DNA from: DATBMY01 sp036554605
Lineage (GTDB): Bacteria > Acidobacteriota > Blastocatellia > UBA7656
DNA length: 20,975 nt
NCBI GenBank assembly: GCA_036554605.1
Contig: DATBMY010000519.1
Location: forward strand, 1-20,975
Direction: 5' to 3'
Part shown: piece by piece, positions 14,079-20,119 of the stretch
How the letters are laid out: every line of letters starts with the position of its first letter
Position numbering within the stretch: the stretch's first letter is position 1
Made by a program: the position numbers and the translations under genes
Notes under the pieces: model-generated
The model's database searches: none
The model's input: the letters and a program-made list of their open reading frames with translations, nothing else
Told to the model about the DNA's origin: nothing

Positions 14079-14765
14079 TCAGCAACGTTCAATCCTTTCA
14101 AGGATCCACTCATTTATAACCGGCAGCGATTCGCGGGGGAAAACGTGGCCCGCGGGGAACGAGCGAAACTCAACCGCGCGCGCGCGGCGCGCAATCGCGT
14201 CTTTAAACGTGGAGGTTCGCTCTATGGGGTAGAACTCGTCGCCTTCGCCCGCGACGATAAGCACGTCGGTGTCGCTCTGGTAATACTTCTCTTCATCCCA
14301 ATCACCCGGTATCCCTCCGCAGACGGCTATCACCCCTCTGATCTTATTCGGGTGAGTGAAGGCAAAGCGGTAATTGAGCGAAACCGCCTGAGAGAAGGCG
14401 AGCAGGAATATCGCCCGGCGGTCAATGGCATAGCTTGCGGCTACGTCCTCGATGATTGATATGAGCGTCTTGTGATGAAGCCATATCGTGTCGGCGGGTT
14501 TGTACTGCATCATCCAACCGAAGCCTATGCGAGGCTTGCTCTCCTGCTCGCCGCGCACGAAGAAACCGCTCGGCCCCTGCACCGACGCTATGATGAAATC
14601 GGTCGAGTTTATCTTCTGGGCCAGCGACATCATCGATTCCTTATTGCCTTCGTACCCGTGCAGCGCGACCAGCAGGGGCCGCGCCCGTTGCTCGCCGCCC
14701 TCGGGCGCATAAAGGTCATAGTAGAGATTGATGCGTTGCTCGGTCGCCTTCTCTATGATCGTCAT
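14079..14765 (-). CDS. carboxylesterase/phospholipase-type alpha/beta hydrolase
   Basis: The protein has 228 residues from the ATG at 14765. The oxyanion-hole strand is LLVALHGYEGN (residues about 31-41). The nucleophile elbow is AFSQAVS (serine about 125), the acid is in GEGDEFYP (aspartate about 176) and the base is in PAGHVFP (histidine about 207). This is the order and spacing of the COG0400 carboxylesterase/lysophospholipase group. The elbow reads A-x-S-x-A where the family has G-F-S-Q-G; the triad itself is intact. No signal peptide is present, so it is cytoplasmic. The ATG is preferred to an in-frame GTG at 14780 because GGAG lies 9 nt before it. It is divergent from the ketopantoate-reductase-like gene with only 55 bp between them. 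Confidence 0.75.
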   Translation of the reverse strand: MTIIEKATEQRINLYYDLYAPEGGEQRARPLLVALHGYEGNKESMMSLAQKINSTDFIIASVQGPSGFFVRGEQESKPRIGFGWMMQYKPADTIWLHHKTLISIIEDVAASYAIDRRAIFLLAFSQAVSLNYRFAFTHPNKIRGVIAVCGGIPGDWDEEKYYQSDTDVLIVAGEGDEFYPIERTSTFKDAIARRARAVEFRSFPAGHVFPRESLPVINEWILERIERC

Positions 14766-14820
14766 TCTCAGGTTCTCCACTTTGAATTGCCGACGTTATG
14801 GTGCGATATTATCCGAGACT

Positions 14821-15867
14821 ATGAGCGAAGAAAAGCGTTACGTCATCTTTGGCGCGGGGGCGATCGGGTGCGCGCTGGGCGGGATGCTTGCCCGCGCGGG
14901 CGAGCGCGTCATCTCGGTCGCGCGTCCGGCTCAAGCCGAGGCTTTAAAGCGCGGCATCCTCATCAAGCAAGACCAGGGCAATATCACGATCACGACGGAG
15001 GCTGTAACCGCGGCGCGCGATCTCAGGCCCGAGACCGGCGACATCATCGTTATAACTACAAAGTCGCAGTCGACCGCCCGCGCGGTCGAAGAGCTTGCTT
15101 CGATTTATGACAAAAGCACGCCGGTTGTTTGTCTCCAAAACGGCGTGAGCAACGAGCCCGCGGCCGCCTCGCGTTTCGAAAATGTCTATGCCGGGCTGGT
15201 TTTCTTCAGCGCCGTTCAAATGGAGCCCGCGATCATCTCCATGCCGCGAGGCCGGGTCGTGGCCATAGGGCTTTATCCTCAGGGCGTGGACGATCTTTCG
15301 CGGCGGATGGCCGATTCGATCCGCCGCGCGGGTTTTGACGCCATGGCGTCGGCCTATGTGATGGCAATGAAGTGGGGGAAGCTCATCGCGAATCTGAACA
15401 ACGCGACGCTCACGATAACGGGCTACTGGGTCGAGTATGCAATGGCTGAGCCGGAACACCGCAAGTTTATGCTGGCGGTGCGCGATGAAGGCTTGCGAGT
15501 GCTGGAAGCGGCGGGGATTGCCGCCGAGCCGCCCGAGGATGAGCCCTCGCCAATCAGGATACGCGCGCTTACGGAAAAGCTCAGGCGCCTCGATTCGTCG
15601 CCCGAAAACGCCGCGAGCATGCCCGAGCACCAGCGCACATACGCATCCATGTGGCAGGACCTCGCGCTGGGCCGCAGATCGCACGAGGCAGAATTCTTGA
15701 ATGGGGAGATAGTCCGGCTCGGCCGGGAGCTTGGCATCCCGACGCCGTATAACTCCACGCTTCTGGAGATAATCGACCGCATGTTCGCGGAAGGGCTCAG
15801 CTCCGGCCTCTATAAGCCCGGGGAATTGCAAGCGATCGTTTCCAGCAGGTCATCAAATGATAGATAG
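14821..15867 (+). CDS. 2-dehydropantoate 2-reductase family protein
   Basis: The protein has 348 residues. The N-terminal Rossmann fold opens VIFGAGAIGCALG, with GAGAIG (11-16) binding NADPH. LQNGVSNE (105-112) follows the cofactor site. The catalytic block MKWGKLIANLNNA (183-195) contains the conserved lysine K184, and EFLNGEIVRLGRELGIPTPYN (291-311) is the family's C-terminal signature. PanE/ApbA reduces 2-dehydropantoate to pantoate in pantothenate and CoA synthesis, but the family includes other 2-oxoacid reductases; the length is above the roughly 300 residues usual for PanE, so the substrate is open. The frame runs open upstream to 14728, but MSEEKR at 14821 starts at the domain edge. 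Its last 11 bp overlap the next gene. Confidence 0.8.
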   Translation: MSEEKRYVIFGAGAIGCALGGMLARAGERVISVARPAQAEALKRGILIKQDQGNITITTEAVTAARDLRPETGDIIVITTKSQSTARAVEELASIYDKSTPVVCLQNGVSNEPAAASRFENVYAGLVFFSAVQMEPAIISMPRGRVVAIGLYPQGVDDLSRRMADSIRRAGFDAMASAYVMAMKWGKLIANLNNATLTITGYWVEYAMAEPEHRKFMLAVRDEGLRVLEAAGIAAEPPEDEPSPIRIRALTEKLRRLDSSPENAASMPEHQRTYASMWQDLALGRRSHEAEFLNGEIVRLGRELGIPTPYNSTLLEIIDRMFAEGLSSGLYKPGELQAIVSSRSSNDR

Positions 15868-16882
15868 AGTCAAATGGGGGGTGCTTGGCGCGGCTCGGAT
15901 CGCGGTCAGAAAGGTCATCCCCGCGATGCAGCGCGGCAAGTGGTCGCGTGTTTTGGCCATCGGATCGCGCGACCATGATAAGGCAAAAGCCGCCGCCTCC
16001 GAGCTTGGTGTCGAGAAGGCTTATGGCTCATACGAAGAAGTGCTGCTCGACCCTGACGTGGAAGCGGTCTATATCCCGCTTCCGAATCATCTGCACGTGC
16101 CATGGGCGATCAAGGCGGCAAAGGCAGGCAAGCACGTCCTTTGCGAAAAGCCTATCGCCCTGACTGCCCGCGAAGCATCATTGCTGCTCAGAGCGCGCGA
16201 TGAAACGGGAATAAAAGTGCAGGAAGCATTCATGATCCGAACTCATCCTCAATGGGTCGCGGCTCGCGATGTGATCGCATCGGGACGCATCGGCGAGCTG
16301 CGGGCCGTCGTGGGCGCATTCAGCTACTTTAATCACGACCCGGCAAACATACGCAATGTAGCCGAATGGGGCGGCGGCGGGCTCATGGATATAGGGTGCT
16401 ATCTTATACATATTTCGCGAATGATCTTTCAAGAAGAGCCGCGAAGAGTTATAGGGCTCATCGACCGCGAGAGCAAAACCGGAGTTGACGTTCTCACCTC
16501 GGCGATGCTCGATTTCAAATCGGGGCAGTCTCTTTTTACATGCGGCACAAGGATGGCTCCTCACCAGAGGGTCGAGATTCTAGGCGCGAGCGGGCGTATA
16601 GAGATAAAGGTGCCGTTTGGCGCGCCGCCCGACAGGCCGACCCGGATACTGGTTTCAGAAGGTCTCGATCTATTCGACCCGGTCGAGGTGTTAGAGTTTG
16701 CGCCGTGCAATCAGTTCACCATACAGGGCGATCTCTTCTCCCGGGCGATTCGCGAAGGAGGCGAGCAGGAGCTGCCGCTTGAGGACTCGGTCAACAACAT
16801 GGCCGTAATCGAAGCGGTCATTCGGTCGGCGGAAGGCGGGTCGTGGGAAGCGCCCGAATACGCTCAAGGTCTTAGCATATAA
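15857..16882 (+). CDS. Gfo/Idh/MocA-family oxidoreductase
   Basis: The protein has 341 residues. The Rossmann domain begins WGVLGAARIA (7-16), and CEKPIAL (96-102) carries the catalytic lysine K98 of the EKP motif. The C-terminal alpha/beta domain has GGGGLMDIGCYLIHISR (172-188), typical of the D-xylose dehydrogenase / dihydrodiol dehydrogenase subgroup with D178 and H185. Members use NAD(P) on sugars, inositols or related diols; the substrate here is unknown. Its ATG lies inside the preceding reductase gene (11-bp overlap), so the two are cotranscribed and probably translationally coupled. The overlap suggests a joint role in reducing or oxidising small metabolites. The stop is followed at once by a hairpin. 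Confidence 0.85.
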   Translation: MIDRVKWGVLGAARIAVRKVIPAMQRGKWSRVLAIGSRDHDKAKAAASELGVEKAYGSYEEVLLDPDVEAVYIPLPNHLHVPWAIKAAKAGKHVLCEKPIALTAREASLLLRARDETGIKVQEAFMIRTHPQWVAARDVIASGRIGELRAVVGAFSYFNHDPANIRNVAEWGGGGLMDIGCYLIHISRMIFQEEPRRVIGLIDRESKTGVDVLTSAMLDFKSGQSLFTCGTRMAPHQRVEILGASGRIEIKVPFGAPPDRPTRILVSEGLDLFDPVEVLEFAPCNQFTIQGDLFSRAIREGGEQELPLEDSVNNMAVIEAVIRSAEGGSWEAPEYAQGLSI

Positions 16883-16906
16883 AATGAGCCACCGCGAGGT
16901 GGCTCA
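16881..16906 (-). terminator. intrinsic terminator for the leftward block
   Basis: TGAGCCACC (16885-16893) and GGTGGCTCA (16898-16906) form a perfect 9-bp stem with a 4-nt loop. Read on the minus strand the hairpin is followed by TTTT (16884-16881), so it ends leftward transcription of the secreted-protein block. In the other direction there is no T tract, and it directly follows the oxidoreductase stop. Confidence 0.7.
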
Positions 16907-16987
16907 GATGGCTCGGATAAGGGAACGTTCTATGATCCGAAGCCCAGACTCGGCATCCAAACACGGGGCCGCGCTCGGCGGCGTTTA

Positions 16988-18001
16988 TTATTGGCCGGGC
17001 AGTTGAACTGCCGGTCTCCAGCCCCAGGGAAAATCTCCGTCCGTGACGTGCATCTCGGCATTCTGTTTTCTCATCACTCTCACATATTCAAGTGCGCGCC
17101 TGGGAGGAGCAAATTGAGCCGCAATCTCAGCGGTCGCGGTAGGGGTCGGCTTGTGCAATTTGATCTTCTCTCTGCACGGGTTGAGATTTCCGACCGCGCT
17201 CTTTATAAACTCCATCCCGTTCAGGTAAGGGTCCTCGTGCGGTAGCGCGCGAGCCTTGACATACTTATCCCACACTTCGAAGGTCTTGTGGCTCTTTTCA
17301 AACTCCGCCCCGGTCAGCTCAAAGCGCATGATAATGGTCTCGTCTTTACCGATTTTCTTATCGCGGTCGCGCTCTTCCGCGAGCCGCTCATAAAGCTCGG
17401 CGGGGATAGGCCCGAATACCGGCTGGGGTTTGCCCTGCTGGTCCGCGATTATGTGAACGCCCAGGGCGTGAATTTCATTCTTACGCCCGTCCAGCGCGGT
17501 CCACATTACGAAGGCGGGTCCGGCCTGCTGGGTCTGGCCGCCGCGGGCGGCGAAAGTGAGAAAGTATCTATGCGTCTGTTCTCTGGTCCAGCGGGTCTGT
17601 TTGCCTGATGCGGGATTTATTGTTGTAAAACTGCCCTGATCATACTCGGTTATATCCAATGAGGTAGTGCCTTTAAGGAAAAAATCATTTCCTCTGTCGG
17701 CGACGAACTCTATGCGCCTGGGCGCCTCAGGGTTATCGAGCTTATAGCTCACGGTCGTTAATATCTCGAAATCCTGTGGCAGCGCTTCCGCGTCGTGCCC
17801 CATGAGCAATACTGCCCCTTCGGGTGAAAAACTGAAAAATACGGGGGTATTTTCTGAAGTCGCGTCCGATCTCCAAAGACCGGCGATGGAGAACGGGCAG
17901 GTTTTCTTCTCATCAGTCTTCGGGCCGGATTGCCCGGAAGCGATCTGGCCTGCCGTCAGGCATACAAAGAGGAGCGTAGAGAGAATAACTTTGCGCTTCA
18001 T
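16988..18001 (-). CDS. secreted protein of unknown function, copy 2 of a duplicated pair
   Basis: The protein has 337 residues from the ATG at 18001, set by AAGGAG about 9 nt upstream; an in-frame ATG at 18046 would put 15 extra charged residues before the signal peptide. The start MKRKVILSTLLFVCLTAGQIASG is a signal peptide. The mature part has CPFSIAGLW, YKLDNPEAP, LDITEYDQGSF, SGKQTRW...HRYFLTFA, GPIPAELYE, MRFELTGAEFEK, LNPCREKIKL and a C-terminal RVMRKQNAEMHV. The same series is found in the protein at 18453-19394, so they are paralogues. I do not recognise the family. Two cysteines shared by both copies (near the mature N-terminus and in LNxCxEKxKL) may form a disulphide. It ends the leftward block. 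Confidence 0.7.
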   Translation of the reverse strand: MKRKVILSTLLFVCLTAGQIASGQSGPKTDEKKTCPFSIAGLWRSDATSENTPVFFSFSPEGAVLLMGHDAEALPQDFEILTTVSYKLDNPEAPRRIEFVADRGNDFFLKGTTSLDITEYDQGSFTTINPASGKQTRWTREQTHRYFLTFAARGGQTQQAGPAFVMWTALDGRKNEIHALGVHIIADQQGKPQPVFGPIPAELYERLAEERDRDKKIGKDETIIMRFELTGAEFEKSHKTFEVWDKYVKARALPHEDPYLNGMEFIKSAVGNLNPCREKIKLHKPTPTATAEIAAQFAPPRRALEYVRVMRKQNAEMHVTDGDFPWGWRPAVQLPGQ

Positions 18002-18120
18002 TTTTAGACTCTCCTTTCTTGATCGGCGGTCAGTAACTAAAAACACTCGGCAGCGAATTCCGTTCCACTATTCACGCATGAAAATATGAATCGGTTTCCG
18101 ATCAGATGCTCCTTTAAGAG

Positions 18121-18160
18121 GAGCAGTCCCGGCGGGAGATAATTCCTGCCGGGACTGCTC
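18121..18160. terminator. large hairpin between the miniprotein and secreted copy 2
   Basis: GAGCAGTCCCGGC (18121-18133) pairs perfectly with GCCGGGACTGCTC (18148-18160); on the plus strand the stem extends to about 18 pairs using G-U. It lies 10 bp past the stop of the 63-aa gene. No strong T tract follows on either strand, so it may be a terminator, a processing site or an attenuator. A second small hairpin, GCTCCT/AGGAGC, lies at 18108-18124 and overlaps its foot. Confidence 0.55.
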
Positions 18161-18169
18161 GATTCGTGC

Positions 18170-18361
18170 TTAGGCAACCATGCGCCAGGTGGTGGAGTGG
18201 CCCTTACTTGACGTGCTGTTTGGGCAGGCAGGGAACTTCTGCCCGCGCTTCAAGAACACGACGACCTCTCCGTGGCTTCCACATTTGTACGGACCGCTCT
18301 CCGAAACGGTGCCGCCGGTAGTACCGCTCGCGCTTATACTCCTTGCACTGGTATCACTCAT
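18170..18361 (-). CDS. 63-aa cysteine/histidine-containing miniprotein
   Basis: A small leftward gene with a strong Shine-Dalgarno, AAGGAG, 6 nt before its ATG. The first 20 residues are S/T/G-rich and probably flexible. The rest reads SGPYKCGSH, then EVVVFLKRGQKFPACP, and ends KGHSTTWRMVA. The potential metal ligands are C27, H30, C46 and H55 (C-x2-H and C-x8-H), a small zinc-ribbon-like layout with the G-x-x-F-P-x-C turn seen in some short bacterial proteins. No signal peptide is seen, although both flanking genes code for secreted proteins. I do not assign a function. It has hairpins on both sides (18397-18417 and 18121-18160), and lies in the gap of a duplicated gene pair. Confidence 0.7.
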   Translation of the reverse strand: MSDTSARSISASGTTGGTVSESGPYKCGSHGEVVVFLKRGQKFPACPNSTSSKGHSTTWRMVA

Positions 18362-18396
18362 ACTGGTCTCCTTAAAGCTAGAAGTTGTATTCCTAC

Positions 18397-18417
18397 AGTG
18401 CTGAAAGAGTCAGCACT
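18397..18417. terminator. perfect 8-bp hairpin before the miniprotein gene
   Basis: AGTGCTGA (18397-18404) and TCAGCACT (18410-18417) form a perfect stem with a 5-nt loop. It lies 36 bp past the stop of secreted copy 1 and 36 bp before the miniprotein start. There is no T tract on the minus strand. It may be a 3' end stabiliser, an attenuator or an operator. Confidence 0.4.
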
Positions 18418-18452
18418 AATGAGATACTGGAGTACGCAAATTGACATCAACC

Positions 18453-19394
18453 TCACCGCCCCATCGACTTGTGAGTCATCCGCCCGTGCTCGTTGAATTT
18501 TTCGTCTCGCACGTGCAGCGATTCGTTGAGTCGCCTGAGCTCCTTGAAGTACAGGAACGGGGCGCGCGAGTAGAGGTTCTGGTCGGAGATGTGATCACTC
18601 AGGCCCCAATCCAGCTTGTAGAGCTTGACCTTTTCGCCGCATTGATTGAGGCTCTCGGTCACTTGTCTGACAAGCAGGATGTTATCGAGATGGAGATCTG
18701 GGTATAGCAGGGCGCCCTCGCGGACACGCCTCTCCCAGGTGCGCAATATGTTTAAGCCTCTCTCATACTGCGCGGCCGTGATCTCCAGCCGCAGCATCAC
18801 GTCGGAAGCCTTACTGGTTTCTTTCATGAACTCCTTATAAGCTTCCGCCGGGACGGTGCCGAAGGACCACTTATTGCCGACTGCGTATATGCCAACCGCG
18901 TCGATCTGTGTTTGCTGCCCGTCAATCTTGATCATCATCGGGAAGGTCGGGCCACTGCGGTCATAGAAGACGTCACTGCGCCCGGCAAGCACTATGAAAT
19001 ACCGGTTAGGGTCGACTTTGACCCAGCGCGCCGGCCCGGAACCGGGTTTTACGAGCGTCAACGAATCGTCGTCGTACCCGGTAATCTCCATGGCGGTCGT
19101 TCCCTCGGAGAGTTCCCCCGCCTGCTTTGCGGCTTTGAACATGATGGTCTTTGGCGCGCGAGGGTTATCGAGCGTATAAGCCGCGGTAGCGATCTCGCGC
19201 GACTCCTGCCCTGAACCCGATAACACCGTGACCGTACCGTCCGCCGCGAAGCGATAGAGCAGAGGGCTTACTTCTGCGGGACTCCACGTCCCGACGATGT
19301 TAAGCTGACAACCCTTCTGCGCCTGGCCCGAGACGGTTGCGGTCATCGTCAGGCATAGAAGGATCAAAGATGAGAGTACGGCAGCTCGTTTCAT
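18453..19394 (-). CDS. secreted protein of unknown function, copy 1 of a duplicated pair
   Basis: The protein has 313 residues from the ATG at 19394. The Shine-Dalgarno AAGGAGG (19400-19406) lies 5 nt from this ATG; an in-frame ATG at 19409 would sit upstream of it. The start MKRAAVLSSLILLCLTMTATVSGQ is a signal peptide. The mature part has CQLNIVGTW, YTLDNPRAP, MEITGYDDDSL, RWVKVDPNRYFIVLAG, GTVPAEAYKEF, LRLEITAAQYE, a segment with ESLNQCGEKVKL, and a C-terminal KELRRLNESLHV. These align in order with the protein at 16988-18001. I know no function for the family. It follows the SCO1-like gene after a 68-bp spacer with a strong hairpin, and is likely exported to the periplasm beside the copper proteins. 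Confidence 0.75.
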   Translation of the reverse strand: MKRAAVLSSLILLCLTMTATVSGQAQKGCQLNIVGTWSPAEVSPLLYRFAADGTVTVLSGSGQESREIATAAYTLDNPRAPKTIMFKAAKQAGELSEGTTAMEITGYDDDSLTLVKPGSGPARWVKVDPNRYFIVLAGRSDVFYDRSGPTFPMMIKIDGQQTQIDAVGIYAVGNKWSFGTVPAEAYKEFMKETSKASDVMLRLEITAAQYERGLNILRTWERRVREGALLYPDLHLDNILLVRQVTESLNQCGEKVKLYKLDWGLSDHISDQNLYSRAPFLYFKELRRLNESLHVRDEKFNEHGRMTHKSMGR

Positions 19395-19418
19395 AGAACC
19401 CTCCTTCATAGCGATTGC

Positions 19419-19450
19419 GGGCTAAGAGGAGTGTGATCTCCCCTCAGCCC
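19419..19450 (-). promoter_or_regulatory. minus-strand RNA hairpin upstream of secreted copy 1
   Basis: On the minus strand a 12-bp stem (19450-19439 with 19430-19419, 8-nt loop) forms with ten Watson-Crick pairs and two G-U pairs. On the plus strand the two G-U positions become A-C mismatches, so the structure favours a leftward RNA. It lies 12 nt past the SCO1 stop and 12 nt before the Shine-Dalgarno at 19400-19406, where it could limit or insulate expression of the downstream gene. Confidence 0.5.
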
Positions 19451-19462
19451 ACGACTCGGTCG

Positions 19463-20119
19463 TCAGACTTTACGGCGGGTGCCGTACTGCTTGACTTCTT
19501 TGTCTATTTTTTCCTGGAGAGCCTTATTCTCCTCCATTCTCTGCTTGAGCGTCTTGCGTGGATTGGCCCAAGAGATATGCTGGAGAACGGTGTACAGGCT
19601 CGCCATGGGATTGACCTCAAGCCAACGATTCGTTGAATCGTTGATGATACGAAGCGCAGTCGTATGCGACAGCAGGTCAGTGTCAATCGCTATGTGATCT
19701 TTTCGGAAGAGTCTGTAACGAATGGTTTCGACGTCATAGGGGTCGCCGGTCAGGAAGGTCCAGCCCGGCAGCAGCGCGTTGTGCATCTGGGCGTAATGCT
19801 TAAGCGCGGCCGGGTCGTCCTCTTCCGGTTTTACAGTGAGCGAATACATGAACAGGTCTTTACCCATTCGATCTTGCAATGCCTCATAGACCTTGATCAA
19901 CCTGGCGGTAATGGCCGGACAATAGCCTTCGCAATCGGCATACATCAGGCTAATCACCACCTGTCTGCCCTTGATGAGGTCGTCGTAAAACCGTACCTGT
20001 TTGTCTTCATGAGTGCGAAGCAAGGCATTCGTGAAGACTGCCGGCCCGGGCGATGCCGGGTGCGGCTCGGCGGGCGTCTTGTTATTGGCGAGGCTCTTGA
20101 ACAATGACCTTCTGTTCAT
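19463..20119 (-). CDS. SCO1/SenC-type copper chaperone or thiol protein
   Basis: The protein has 218 residues. The thioredoxin-like fold carries CEGYC (C63 and C67), the CxxxC copper site of SCO1/SenC, and H152 in LLSHTTALRIIND, the third ligand. TFLTGDPYDVETIRYRL fits the family's G-x-x-x-x-V segment. SCO1 proteins pass copper to cytochrome oxidase CuA or act as thiol reductants. The N-terminus MNRRSLFKSLANN has paired arginines but no hydrophobic stretch after it, so no signal peptide or anchor is seen. The C-terminus (about 187-218) is a charged, probably helical extension. The ATG overlaps the TAA of the multicopper oxidase by one base (TAATG), and GGAGG lies about 7 nt before it, so start and coupling are both supported. 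Confidence 0.85.
   Translation of the reverse strand: MNRRSLFKSLANNKTPAEPHPASPGPAVFTNALLRTHEDKQVRFYDDLIKGRQVVISLMYADCEGYCPAITARLIKVYEALQDRMGKDLFMYSLTVKPEEDDPAALKHYAQMHNALLPGWTFLTGDPYDVETIRYRLFRKDHIAIDTDLLSHTTALRIINDSTNRWLEVNPMASLYTVLQHISWANPRKTLKQRMEENKALQEKIDKEVKQYGTRRKV

Noticed and set aside
14728..14820. Upstream extension of the 2-dehydropantoate-reductase-like gene to the ATG at 14728
   Set aside because: The extra residues would overlap the divergent esterase gene and precede a Rossmann fold that properly begins at MSEEKRYVIFGAGAIG (14821).
14944..15831. A leftward open frame of 295 codons
   Set aside because: It is antisense to the 2-dehydropantoate-reductase-like gene and shows no motif or ribosome-binding site.
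16988..18361. RiPP cluster with the miniprotein as precursor
   Set aside because: No modification enzyme, leader protease or transporter is present; the neighbouring genes are secreted paralogues and copper proteins.
18180..18404. Rightward frames across the miniprotein gene
   Set aside because: They have no Shine-Dalgarno and are antisense to the leftward gene, which has AAGGAG at the right distance and a protein-like sequence.
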